NCBI GenBank assembly: GCA_003971905.1
Contig: RSEE01000005.1
Coordinates: 620,001 to 684,000, forward strand
Source of the DNA: Moniliella sp. 'wahieum'
Lineage: Eukaryota > Basidiomycota > Moniliellomycetes > Moniliellales > Moniliellaceae
Direction of reading: 5' to 3'
DNA: 64,000 nucleotides
Positions 50,011 to 62,099 of this stretch are shown here, piece after piece. The notes beneath the pieces were generated by a model that saw nothing but the letters and a program-made list of their open reading frames with translations, searched no databases and had not been told where the DNA came from. Position 1 is the stretch's first letter; each line of letters begins with the position of its first letter. Both the position numbers and the translations under genes were made by a program.

Positions 50011-50266
50011 CGCCCCTCCTTCCTTCGAGCGTCGGGGGTGCGAGTCAAACTCTTCTCATTCGCACGCCCCTCCTTCCTTCGGGCGTCGGGGGCGCGAGTC
50101 AAACTCTTCTCATTCGCACGCCCCTCCTTCCTTCGAGCGTCGGGGGCGCGAGTCAAACTCTTCTCATTCGCACGCCCCTCCTTCCTTCGAGCGTCGGGGG
50201 CGCGAGTCAAACTCTTCTCATTCGCACGCCCCTCCTTCCTTCGGGCGTCGGGGGTGCGAGTCAAAG
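50011..50266. repeat. 54-bp tandem repeat within the LTR element
   Basis: Four full units and one partial unit of 54 bp, almost identical. The unit length is a multiple of three, and several frames stay open through it on both strands. Translation is unproven. Confidence 0.9.
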
Positions 50267-51388
50267 CCATCTTGAGAGCAGAGAAACCAAGGGGTAGAGG
50301 CGCTGTTGGCCCGCCGGCTAATGCTCGCCTCCTTTGAGACTTGGGGGAGAGTACAAGCTCCGCTGGCCCGCCTGCCAACGTTCGCTCGCACGAATACCAG
50401 GGCTTGATGTGGACTAGAAGGGGATCGGCGCGCTCCGCTGGCCTGCCTGCCAGCGTTCGTCCGTCGCATCACGCTCCCCTTCACAAGGCATGCCCACATG
50501 CCTACTTGGTAGGATAAACACGGTAATTGGGCTTGCAGCCGTCGCCTCGCCTTATGGCGACCGGCGCTCCCACGCCCCATCCTCCTTATGCGCGTCCGCG
50601 CGCATCTCCTGGGCCTCCTCCCTCTCCGAGGGGGGGGGACAGGAGTTAACCATCGAGAAAGAAGGAATAGAGCAACCGAAATTGACGTCGCGGACGAAGA
50701 TCCTGAAAAAAAAATTCGCCTTGAGCTGTTGAAAACCGTCGCGAGCGTCCGAGGGTCTTGAGTGTTCGAGGGTTGGACCTCACTTGGAGACGATGAGCTG
50801 GGGTCGAAACCGGTTGGCCATCAGGCCAGGCTCGAGTCGTCTATCGGGAAGGGAATGAAAATCACCTCGCGCGGGGACTTGGAGGGTAGAGCAGCCGGGT
50901 GAACGCGAGCGTCTTGAATCGTACGCCGACTGGTACTGCTTGATGCGCGAGTGGTGGTGATGGAAAGCAACCAATCCGGGCGCGCTATTGGACGCGACCC
51001 AGAAACAGAAACAAACGAACCGAGGATAAAGTTTCAAGGCCGTTCGAATTTGAAGCGGCAACGAGGGCAAGAAGCTGGCCAAGCATCAGAGCCATCGGGA
51101 GCCGGGGAAACCATCGGGGGTGCAACGATTGGGGAGGGCCATCCAGGGCCTCGTCGCAACGGAGGGAAAAAGCGGGAAAAGGGAAGAGCGCCTTGACATC
51201 GGGGACGACGAACGGGGGATGCGCTCAAGGACTGAGGGTGAAAAACGGGGAGGGGCATGTCTGCCCAACGGGAGGGGGAAACGGGAATGGGGAAACGGGC
51301 CGACGACTTGCGCAGGCTTGAAAAGGGACCAGCCCAAAATAACGACGAACCTTGGGGACCTGCCTTGGGAACCCCGGACCTTCCATTA

Positions 51389-52265
51389 TGTCACGGGCGG
51401 GCGCCGCCAGGGGCCCGCCCTGGGGTTTTTGGGGTACAATCCCTTAGGCGACGGTAGGTCGACTCACGGTAGTTTCGGGCTTAGGCTGGTTTGTGTCCGA
51501 GCGGAGCTAGGGACGAGGAGAGGCCTTTGGTGGGGCGGCTGCACGTGTGGCAAGGCTGCGTCTGCACCGGCTTGGGCCGTAGTAACGTGTCTGAAGCCTC
51601 CGGGACTTAGGGACGGGAGGAGGCAGCGGCGGACAAACACTGCCTTAACTGAGACTGGGAATCGCCGCGACCGAAGGAGGGCTCGCGCGATTGGACTGAC
51701 GAAGGGCTGGAGGACGAGGTCGGAGGAGAAGTCGGACGCTAACAAGAAGAGCTGCCTGTACTGGATCAATTGGCTGGAAACGGGCAGGAGTCGGACAGGA
51801 TGGGCGGGAAAGGGACGAAGGTGGAGACGAGAGATGACGAGAGGATGACGAGAGGATGACGAGAGGATGACGAGAATGGAAGGTGGGGGAAAAGATCCCC
51901 ATCAACCAGGGGTACAGGCAGGATCAAAAGGGAAACGGATACAAGAGGGGGTGTAGAAAGGAAGACATGTCAAAAGCGGGGTTGGTCGCCGCAGGCGCGA
52001 CCGAGAAAGGAAACGGAAACGGGGACGGGACGGCAGATGCCGCCACGGCACTGGAAGCTCGGTGGCCTTATTTAGGCCGGCCGACTTGGACTTGGGCGGG
52101 GGGCGACTATTGTCGCGCGGAGCATGGCCCTTCGGCCACGATACTTGATTTAGCCAACCATCATCACACTTGGTTGGCCTGCGGAGCACGCTCTACTGGG
52201 CATGTGCGGAGCAGGCGGGCCTTAGCTTGGGTCGGACCATCTCGTGTCCGCCGCAGCCCGTGACA
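51389..52265. repeat. Right long terminal repeat
   Basis: Nearly identical over its length to 48892-49767. It is followed directly by the target-site copy CTGGA at 52266-52270. Confidence 0.88.
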
Positions 52266-53703
52266 CTGGAGCTGAAATCATAGGAACCAATGTGCGGTGG
52301 GGATCAGGAATGGAGGTGGACCACACGTTGCGCAACACGGGCGCGCAGGAGGGGCAGAGCGCGCACTGGAAGGTACATGAGAGCACTGCGACACCTTTGC
52401 GACGCCGGGAGAAGAGCTGCTTCGGCTGCTGGAACAAGCAGAATGCAACAAAAAGAACAGCAAGTACCAGGCACGCACCGAAGAACCGTTTTTCCCCATG
52501 GTGTTGACGCCGCGAGGATACTATGCCAACAGACAGCGGGCAATATGCTTGGGAACTGGAAGGATGTGACTACTGCCTCTCAATGAAGATGGTTCACCGC
52601 TCGTGTCTTCCACGTTCATCCGTTTCCACACGCGCTTTTTCCGCGGGGGTATGGGAACGGATGGCGGGCACCCGAGGGTCCTGATCCCCTGGCGATCCCC
52701 CTGGGTCCTTAAGCGGGGTTGGCGCTATCAAGCAGCACGCGCAGGATAAACGGGTCGGTTTAGACACAGCGTTTCTTTGTCCAGTCTTAAGCTCTGTCAA
52801 TGTTACACCCTCCGCGACCAGATCGATATATAGGAGTTACATACTATACATCCCGGCGCCCTCTGCCTACGATTTGGGACAACCATCCTATATATAGCCA
52901 GTACTGTCTTTTGCGCCTATGATGTTTTGCCGCCACCACGCACGAAGAACTTAATTTCCGTTGCCGAGGCTCTAGGTACTTCGAACCCAACAGCAGCGAG
53001 AAATCGATTGGAAAGAGAAAGCGGGGAACGAGGTGGTAGTTGGGAGAAAGAGATCAGAGTGCCACGAACATGCGTGAGAGAAACTGTGGGGTCTGTGGGG
53101 TCTGCAGTGCACATCGCAGCCTAGAGTGGCTTAGCCCTTGACCCATAGCGATCGTAATGATCGAGTAGCATCGACATGGGCCCGCATTATCATAGGTCTT
53201 AAGTGTCGGCGACACTGGCATCCGATTGGGTTGCTCGTGCCTGGCTTGAGCGAAAGAACCAAAGCCACAGGCAGCGAGGTGTGCTACGGGGAAGGAAGAG
53301 GGAAGCTGGCAAATGTATTAGATCGTGCCATCACGAAGGGGCCCGGGGCAGGGCAGTTTACTCGGCCTGGGAGGAGAGATATCCAACAGGGGGGGTGAGG
53401 AGGCAAGTGAGTGCGATCAACGTTCAACTTCAACATGGAGGCAGAAAGTGCATGCAAATAAGGGGGGGGAGTAAGACTACTTCGGAGGAGGAGGACAGAG
53501 AGAGAGTGTGTGTGTGTGTCGGGGGGGGGGGGGGGTAAACGCCCGCTTCTGGTTCGGTGCGGGAAAATGGGCGAGGAGGGCAAAGGAGTGCGCCGCGCGG
53601 GGAATGAGAAATGAGATCGGAGAGCCGCCTGCACCGGTCTGGTGCCAACACCTTGCAATGGGCGTCCCGCACGAGCAAGAGCAAGAGCAGAAGGGGGCAG
53701 CGA
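52266..53703. other. Intergenic, no gene recognised
   Basis: The host flank of the LTR element and the 3' flank of the coiled-coil gene. A GT dinucleotide run and a 15-base G tract stand at 53506-53535. Short open frames show no domain. Confidence 0.5.
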
Positions 53704-55591
53704 CTAGGTTGGACGAGGTGGCAAAGGGGGTAACTCGGGCGGCTTGGGTGCTTGGGGCGAAACACTTTCGTCCCCCTCGGTTCGTTCTGCCACCTCGTCC
53801 TCTTCAATCAACTCTTCCAGGAAGATGCGCATCGGCTGGCCTTCCTCCACCTCGTCCACCACGATCCCATTCTCGATTCTCGGGCGTCGGTTGGCCGAGG
53901 GCGGCGCGGCTGGCTTGGCTGGTTCGGCTCGAGGCTTCCATGTCCTTGACCACCAGCCCGGCCCGGACCCGGACCCCCGCCGCGTCGCCGTTTGTACTCG
54001 GTTCGCCCGGCTTGGGCGAGACAGGCTCGGCGACAGCCGCGGACCCAGCCAGAGCTGTCGTCACATTCTCAGCGTCCCCGCCAGCGGGGGCAAACATCAT
54101 GCCAAAGATCGAGGAGCGTTTGGCGTGGCGCGGAGTGGGAGCGGCGGCTGGGGCGGCATCTTGCACCCCAGTGTCGGAATTTGTCGCCGGTTCGGTATCG
54201 GGGGCCGAGGCGGTGGCGTGCGACGAGGCGTCGCCAGCCATCAACAACGTGCCCAATTTGCCACCCCACCCACGGAGGGTGTCCGCGGCAGGACGAGCGG
54301 TCTCGTGGGCGGGCTTGGAAGGACTGCTAGACAAGGTAGCATGCGAGGAGGGTGCCGTCGAACTCGTAGGTGCATTGTGGGCCAAGGTGGAGGTGACCGA
54401 TTGCTGCCATCGCTGGCGCAAGAGGTCCAACTCGGCCTCTTGCTTCTTCACTTCCTCTTTCAAGTCCAACAGCGTGCGTTCCCGCGCCGCAATCTCGCTC
54501 AACAAATCGTGGCTGCGAGAAACGAGCGTATCCCCCTCGGACGTGGCTTGGCGCACGGGTTGAGGAGCGAATCGGGGTTGGGCTGCGCCGGCGCAGGAGG
54601 CAAGAGGCTCCGCCGCGCGGTCATTGAGCTGGAGCGAGAAGGCGTGGGACTGGGCAGGTCGTTGGCGCCCGGCGCGAGGCCAAACGTGCCATTTGCGCCG
54701 GTACCGGCACCGGAACGGGTATAACGGAGCGAGGAAGCGCGTCCGCCTAACCGGCCCGAAGCGCTCGCGGTGGATGAGGTGGACGGTGTCCGTGTCAGTC
54801 CGGTCCGGACGCGGGACCAGCCGGGTCCGTCGGCAAGGCCCGCAGGATCTGTGCGGACGAGTTGCCCGTCAGAAGTGACATGTACCGAGGAGGAGCGCGA
54901 CAGCGGCGGTGCGCCCGACACGTAGTTCAGGCTGCTGCGGTGCGAGGCAGAGCGCGCACTTCGTTGCGACGGTTTCGCCCCATTGCCGAGCGCTGGGACA
55001 GGGTCCGTTGCACCACCCGCTCCTCGGGGCCGGGTGCCTTGGGAGGGGAAGGAACAGAGGGAAGCACCGCAGGTTCGGGGGGGCAGGCGCAGGTGAGGGG
55101 CTGGCACTGAGGCTGGCGCTCAGACTGGGCTGGGGCTGGGGCTGCGGCTGAGACTAGGACTGCGGCTGCGGCTGCGGCTGCGGTTGGACGACGCCCAGGG
55201 CCAGATGGAAAGGCAGAGAGGGGGTATCCTTTTCCCTGGAGCGCTGTGGGGGTGTAGGAGGAGGAGCGGGGGGGGCAGTCGGGGTCGGGGTCGGGGTCGG
55301 GGTCGAGCGCGAGGCTGGTGGCAGAGCTGGCGGCGGCGGACACCTGGTCGCTGGGGTGTCGGAGGAGCTGTCCTTGGAGCGCTGGTGGCTGCGTGTGTGG
55401 GCCGCAGGGGTGGTGGCGGTGGGGGGCGGGATGCGGTCGGGCGGGCGGCGGCGGGCGGCATGGGGAGAGTGGTGGTGGGGGGAGCACGAAGGCGGATGGA
55501 GGCGTGGGGTGCGGGAGCGTGCGCGATGGATGGATGAGCTGCTGCTGCTGCGCTGCCGCAGAGCCAGCGTGTTCCACACGCCACACGTCAC
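53704..55591 (-). CDS. Coiled-coil Ser/Pro-rich protein, unrecognised
   Basis: The family is not recognised. The minus strand encodes a Pro/Ser-rich N-terminal half, beginning near 55591 with MTCGVWNTLALRQ. A Ser-rich middle part follows (RSSSVHVTSDGQLVRTDPAG near 54880). A clear coiled coil reads LLSEIAARERTLLDLKEEV and continues to about 54410. Further on are RHAKRSSIFGMMFAP near 54110 and an acidic end with RIENGIVVDEVEEGQPMRIF and a Pro-rich terminus stopping at 53704. Frame changes near 55090, 54550 and 53900 join these parts. Spacing and composition suggest one protein of about 625 residues. The start is uncertain because the N-terminal part is low complexity. Confidence 0.6.
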
Positions 55592-56111
55592 GCGTCACGT
55601 GTCACCGCCTCACCACGCCACTGCTGCTCCTGCCCGCTCCAGCGCGGCAGGGGGCAGTGGGCGGCGCCGCGCCATGCTGTGGTCCGCGCAGGCTTTGAAA
55701 TTGCAGCGGCTGCCGTGCGACTGGTGCCATGCACGGTCCATGCCCTTCGGCATGAATATTGAATGCGCTGCTGCTGCCCGCGTGCCGCCGCCGCAGCCCC
55801 GCCGCAGCCGCGCGTTTGGCAAGCGACGACGCTCCACCGGCTGTCCCCGTCTGCAGCCCAGCCGCTCGGCAGCAGCCAACGTGCCTGCCACCCACGTGCG
55901 CCGCCTTCCCCTTGCACGCGGCATGTCCTCCGCCCCTCTGTCCCCCTGCCGGATACGAGCACGCAGCAATGCATCGAGCTACAATGATTAATGATGTTGA
56001 TGTGTGGGCGAGAAGAAACATAAACAAGCGTGTGGGACAAGGAGCGCAGGGCAAGAAGGGAGGGAGGAAAGACAATTCAGCTTGCTAGTCCAGCAAACAA
56101 GCAAGCAAGCA
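55592..56111. other. Intergenic with heptamer repeat
   Basis: A TCACGCG/TCACGTG heptamer group straddles its left edge (55588-55608). No gene is recognised; it holds the 3' flank of the glucanase gene. Confidence 0.5.
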
Positions 56112-57980
56112 TCACATGGTCCAAACATAGGACGACAGGCCGGGCTCGAAGCGGAGGTCGGCTGTGCGTTGGTTCAGCGCGACGGTCATGGTCGTCTGGT
56201 TGTTGCACGAGTTTTCGACCACCAGGCCGTAGCGGGTTGCGGTCCGGTTCCATGGCGCGGAGAACGCAAGGGCCTCGCCACAGGACTGGCCCTTGGCCAT
56301 CGTCGCGTTCATCGACGTGGCCGGCCCGCCGCCAAAGCGGGTGAGGTCGGACGAGGCAACGGCCATGTGCTGCATCATGATGCTCTGCAGGCTCGGCTGG
56401 ACCGACGTGGGGTCAATTTCGATTGTGCCCTTGCAATTTTGGCACACGGTCGAGCCCAAGTGCGGGCCATAGTTGCTGTTGAGCGCCAGGTTCCAGACCA
56501 GGATCGAACTAAAGTTGTGCGAAAGCATAGGGAAAAAGATATTCTGCGACCACCAACGGAAGTTGTCGACATTGGTCGACGTCGTGGCCTGCCCCGAGCA
56601 TTCGTCATGGCCATGCGCAAGTTGGCAGCTTGGTTCCCAAGCGCATTCCGCAACGTTTGGGCACCCTCCCAGCTTCCATTGTAGCAGTGCCACGAGATGC
56701 CATCGACGCTGGACGCGTTCTGCTTGACGATAGTCTCGGCCGCATCAGAGTGCACAAAGTCGTCCTCCAGCCCCCAGAGGAGCGTGTCACCGTACCCCAG
56801 CTCGCCCAGCCGGCCCCGCTGTTGAGCAGCTGGATTTGCAGGCCCGTTGCCATCACCATCGAAGGGTACGGCATCGAGTTAAATGGTTCGTTTTGCACCG
56901 CCAACGCCCACGGTTTAACCCCGACCGCCGTGTGGAACGCTTGGACGGAGCGGGCCAAGTACTCGGCCAAGAGCGAGGTCATCCCATTGCTGAGCGAACC
57001 GCCATTGACATTATCGTTGCTCTTCATCCAGGCCGGCGGCGACCAGGGCAGGATGCTGATTTTGATCGTCGGGTTGACCGCCAAAATGTCGCGCAGGACG
57101 GGGAAATGTAAGTGTTGGCGCCCTTGGTGGTGAACTTGGACAGCAGATCGGACGAGGTGCCTTGGTGATCGGCAAAGGTATAGGTCTGGTCGGGCAAGCT
57201 GTAATCCGATGCGCCAATCGGGACGCGGATGATGTTGAGTCCCGAACGACGATTGAAGAGCGAGTGGAGCGTGCTGTTGTACACACTCGTATTGCTCGTC
57301 TTGATCTGCATCAAGAGCGACGCACTGGCGTCAGTCAGCGACGCGCCAAAGCCATCAATCGGCGTATTGGCGCAGTGTGGATCACAATGTCGGCCGCACT
57401 GGTGTTGGTTCCGTTCCAGTGGAGCGTAAGTGGTGTCCATTCGAATGGGTTGGTCAGGGCGTCGTACGGAGACTGTCCACCCGCACAAAAAAATGATCAG
57501 TTTTCCCCATTGGGTCTGGCGAGCAGAAGGGGGATCCAGGTCGGTACGTACGGTGTAATAGCCACTCTCCAGCATCCCAGCCTGCGAATCGTCCTGGCCG
57601 GGCGGAACGGCAACTTGGTTGCCGCCGGGAAGTCCGAAGGCATAGGAGACTTGCTTGTTTTTGTGTGCTTCTTCAGTCCGGCACCGAGACCTGCACCAAG
57701 CTGGAGACGGCAAAAAGATCAATGTTAGAGCTAGAAAAGAGGTGGGGGGGGGGGGGTGATCGGTCCGATCCATCACATAGATGGTCGGTACCAATGCTTA
57801 CTGCAACGGCCAAAACAACAACGACAGCGACGAGGGTGACAAGTGGCCAGAAGAAGCGGGAGCGGCGGCGGGCTGGGGCTTAGACTCGGGCACCTCGGCG
57901 GGGGCGTAGAGGGGCGTGGTAGTGACCTTGCTCTCGAAGGGCGTGCCGGTAGAGTATGCGAGTGTCGACGCGGAAGCCAT
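56112..57980 (-). CDS. GH30 family beta-glucanase, type II membrane protein
   Basis: Glycoside hydrolase family 30 in fungi includes endo-beta-1,6-glucanases acting on wall glucan. Visible motifs are DGFGASLTDASASLLMQI near 57350-57300, ILPWSPPAWMKS near 57040, the acid/base Glu in ALAVQNEPFNSMPYP near 56890, and the nucleophile Glu in DECSG near 56605. The protein ends YVWTM at 56112. The N-terminus (MASASTLAYSTGTPF) is not a cleavable signal; after about 50 residues a hydrophobic segment WPLVTLVAVVVVLAVAV follows, so the enzyme is probably a type II membrane protein with the catalytic domain outside. Introns lie at 57701-57801 and 57473-57551. Length is about 560 residues. Several single-base-type frame changes are present. 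Substrate specificity cannot be read from sequence. Confidence 0.85.
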
Positions 57981-58232
57981 GGCCAGGATCAGAAGGGTTA
58001 CTCAGACGGGCAAGGTGGGCTGGGCAAAAGGCTAAGGACGCAGCGCTGAGATGCGCCGGGGCGGACGGTGTACAGTCGCAGGGAAGGCGCGCGTGGGTCT
58101 AGAAGGCGGCGGCAGGCGGGACGAGGCGGGATGAAGCAAAGGAGAAAAAAAGTGGGGGTGGGTGGGTGGGTGGGAGAGATGGCGTAGGCGAGTCCGAGTA
58201 CCGCTCGAGAATAAGCGTACTCAGACTGATAC

Positions 58233-58285
58233 TGACTAGCTACTGACTAGTGACTAGTGACTAGTGACTAGTGACTAGTGACTGG
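58233..58285. repeat. TGACTAG heptamer array
   Basis: One isolated unit, then five exact tandem copies and a variant, built on the palindrome ACTAGT plus G. Period-10 variants of ACTGAGGGCTGT follow immediately. Confidence 0.92.
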
Positions 58286-61243
58286 CACTGAGGGCTGTAC
58301 TGAGGGCTGTACTGAGTGCTGTACTGATGTGCAGGTGGTGGGTCGGACATACTGACACTGTGCAGCCGAGGCAAGAGGGGGCAGGTGGGTGGCGCGGCGG
58401 CAGCCCAGCAGAAACCGAGAGCGGGAGCCACGATGCATGAGCCATGTGCTGAGGCGCTGAGGAACTGCGCTGGCGCTCATGCACTCATGCACTCATGCAC
58501 TCATGCTTCAAGTGAAGCTTCAAGCGGGCCGCTGCGACGGGGGGCGGCGCAGTGCCTGGGTGTGGCTGGTGAGCCGCAGCGTGCATGCGATCTGAGAGTT
58601 TGCGGCTGCGGTGTGCGGCAGCAGACTGGTGCGCTGCCTCCCGGCTGCTCGCTCGTGGATCGCCCCTACCGACTACAGCAGCCCCTGCAGAGCGCCAGCT
58701 GACAAAATAACCGTCCGGGGGGCTGCTGGTGCTGCACAAGCCCCATGACCCCATGCGCTGCACAGGATGGTGCCCGCGACGCCACACATATCGGCAAGGC
58801 CAAGGGCGCCACGCCAGTGCGGTGCGCTTGTCTCCGGTACTTGGCATAGATTGCCCCCCTTTTGCGCCGCGCTTACCTGTACATCATGCATCACAGCACC
58901 ATGTCACGCCCACGCCCCATTGCGTCCCATTTCCATCACAGTGGGAATGGGACAGGCGCTTGCTGATCGTGCGCGTGATCGATGATCGACGATGGCCGAT
59001 GGTCGATGCTCGGGCCCTTGCAGCCCTTGCTGCAACGGGGCAGTCTTGGGCAGTCTCTCACCGGCATCACACGGTCTGTTGCACCTCGCATCTCACATGT
59101 CACATCACATTCACATACATCACATCCTCACGTCGGAAGTGGCCGGTGCGAGTGCCTGATAGGCGGTTGCGATCGGGGAGATCTGAGATCTCTTGGAGCA
59201 CCTAGCCCGAACGCTGGGTTGCAGTCCCAGAGCACTGGCAACCGGTAACCGGTAACGCGCAAGGCCTAACGAGACTACCTCCACTGGTCACCTTGTCACA
59301 TGTAGACCTGCATCTGCTGTGACATAATTGTGATCCATCATCTCAGATCTCATCCGACTCTCGTTTTTTGTGTCTCCGTCGTGGACAGACTCGATCCTCT
59401 GTTGGAATATACATCACCAACATCTCTCTTTCTTGTCGCCGTCAAGTATGCCACCGGCACACTTTCGGTTGCAACACCTGTCTGGTCGCGTCCGCGTCCG
59501 CGTCATTGCCCTTCAAAACAGATACAACCCGCTCGACGCGATGGTCGCATTGTTGTGTTATACACTGCACCACATGCGGCAATGGAGGCCAGAGGCCCAG
59601 AGATGGAGGTGCTGGCGGCACGGGGAATGCAGTCTGGTTACCTGTTACCTGGGGCTCTCTCCACCCCGCATGGAAAACGCATTTCGTCTCAATCAATCCC
59701 TTGCTTTTGTTGCTCCTGTCTTCATTGCGTCGGAGGCTCTCTATAGACAACACTGGGACCACACCTCTGCAACGACGCCGGGGGGCAGCAACCGGAGAAT
59801 GCGGGGAACTTCCCTTGGGCCTCGCCCTGCCCGACTGGCTTCGCGTTGCTAGTCAATGGATGAAGGATGGCGAAACGCACAGGATTATTCCCTCTCTCTC
59901 ATCATTGTTCCTCCGGAGCTCTGTGGAAGATGCACAGAATACGTTTGGTACACGTATAATTTTGCAAAGAGGGTAGCTGAACCCCCCCCCCCCCCGTTTC
60001 ACTTTTGATGCTAATGATTCTATTCCCCTTTTCGCTTGTGCGCATATAGCCCCACCGGGAGGTATTTTACACGTTGGTGAGCTCCGCTACGTTGACCACC
60101 AGTGGTCAAGAGCCCATCTACCTTCAGTGACACGCGTGGCCCGTGGTCCGATACGCAGTGCATCGGGGCAGTGCGTCCCGGACCCTCCACGAGCTTCTAC
60201 TGACCTCTGAGCCAGGTGCCCATCACGGCCCATATAGGCCAAGCTCTCCTTCGCTCTGGAATACCACCTCCATTCCCCATCGCCAGCATCGCTAGTAGCT
60301 AAGCCCATGACGTGCTGTGTGACTGAGCTGTCGATGGGCCCATCTTTCGATACGTGCGGGGCCCGGTACACAACGGAGTATCCCGCGTTAAACGAGGGTT
60401 AACCGGTATATATGCAATGTGTTTCTATTCGACTGCACGTGCCAGCCAAGAGAATCATTGATGGATGGGCAGGGTGTGTGTATACCGCCAAATGACTGGT
60501 TGTTGCTAGAGTGCGACTTGGGAGCACTCGCGATCCTACGGATCAGCTGCAAAGCAGCCTTTAGACAAGGAGTGAAGGCAAAGTGGTGAGCCACACCAGT
60601 CTTCAAGCAACGTCTGAAGGGAAGGATAAAGGAGAGAGAGATGGGAGATGGAGCGAGCAGGGCGTGCGCGGCCTGCGAGCGGAACTCTTCCGCCCGGCTA
60701 AGCGAGCGTCATCGATCCATTGAGGGCCGTGCAGGGGAACCCTAGTACTACCCTCTAAGATCTAACAGTCGTGTTGTTCTATGCCCTTTGCACTTTGCCA
60801 TTCCTACACACCTCTTCGCCCTCCATGACGTATGCGCATAAAACGGTGAACGTTACTGTCACAGTCGGGGCTGAGGGAGGGAGACCGGAGTCGAGACTAG
60901 GCAAAGGGTGTTCCCATCGTTCATGGGGAAGAAGTAAGAGCAGAGGACCTGGTGCGACGCGGAACAACAGCGAAGGAGCGAGACGCTCGGGACGAAGAGA
61001 CTTGGAAATGGGAGCGAGGTCAGACAAACTATTATGACAGTTACCTTTTGGACGTTGAACGCGGCAGTAGTGCATAATTTTGTAACGCACAAGGCATACC
61101 GTGTAACATGTATGTCCTAACGCGTAATGCACAAAACACCTGAAACACTCCTGCCGAGAGTCGCCACTCTTTCCTGGGACGTTTGCCCAGAGCTGTGGTA
61201 GCTGCTGTGGTATTTTACAGACTGCAGCAGTCTGAAGGCGGCT

Positions 61244-61300
61244 TCAAGCTTCAAGCTTCATGCGTCCGCGTCACGCGTCAGGCTCAGGCTGAGGTGACGC
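61244..61300. repeat. Mixed heptamer array, AAGCTT and ACGCGT
   Basis: Two TCAAGCT units are followed in register by TCATGCG, a shortened unit and TCACGCG, then six-base relatives. It is a second clear case of palindrome change within one array. Confidence 0.85.
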
Positions 61301-62099
61301 TGTGGGCCGCTGATGCACTGATGGCGCTGATGCACTGATGTACTGATGGGAGATGGGCACTGTAATGCATGTAATGAGTCCATGGCTCGCTCAGCTGCAT
61401 GTGATAGCGGTTCCAGGGATATAACTCGGGATAGGTGTCCCAGTACGTTTTGCTCTTGAGGTTCTCCACCCCCAAAATAATCCGGTTTTCTCTCTCTCTT
61501 CCGGTCTTAGTAACACTTTTGCTGTCAGCTTGAGCGTCAATACTGAAGTTGAATGTTGAGCCATTGAACCGATGAACCTAACGTTGTCAGCATCTGAGTA
61601 CTCAGCCGCGGAGGTGAGCTGCTAGTGACACCCACCGATACCCACCGATACCTATTATCGAGAGCGGAAACATGGATCGGGCGTTGCTGCATTCTTTGCA
61701 GCTGTTGTTCCAGAGACGAACGCGCCATCAGCAAGTCGCAAAGTGGCGACGAGCTGGAATCCGCCGGAATCCGCTGCAATCTGATACAGGTCTCAGTCCT
61801 TGTTCCAGGATCCTACTAGCTACTCCCCTCCCATCCAGCACGAAACCTGGCGGCCAACGTGGACCGCGGATTTGGCGGATCATCGATCATTAATCATCTC
61901 GATCCATGAATATTGAATGAGGCCAATGGGAACACATGTGGGATGGTACGGACTACCACTGGCTCCGGCTTAGGGCAAGGATCTGATTGCGAGAGCCGAG
62001 CAGCGCTCGCACGTGGGCCGCCCAAAAGCGCCCAGCGCTGCTCTCCGCTCCGCAATAAGGTACTAGTTGCTGTAATAGGCCCTAGGCAAGATGATAAAT

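Larger units (their letters stand above)
48892..52265. mobile_element. Compact LTR retrotransposon, non-autonomous type
   Basis: Two near-identical direct repeats of about 876 bp flank a 1.6-kb internal region. Each begins TGTCACGG and ends CCGTGACA, the usual TG...CA ends with an eight-base terminal inversion. The five bases CTGGA stand immediately before the left repeat and after the right one, as expected for an integrase target-site duplication. No gag, protease, reverse transcriptase or integrase motif was recognised inside, so the copy depends on other elements, as TRIM or LARD elements do. The near identity of the repeats suggests recent insertion. Family beyond LTR class cannot be assigned. 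Confidence 0.85.

Noticed and set aside
50011-50266. The 54-bp repeats as a CRISPR array
   Set aside because: There are no spacers; units abut directly, and the genome is eukaryotic.
48892-52265. The 876-bp direct repeats as a simple segmental duplication
   Set aside because: The TG...CA ends with terminal inversion and the matching CTGGA on both outer sides indicate an LTR insertion.
59330-59980. Overlapping open frames on both strands in the large intergenic region
   Set aside because: Three plus-strand frames and one minus-strand frame are open together with no motif, which is typical of chance.
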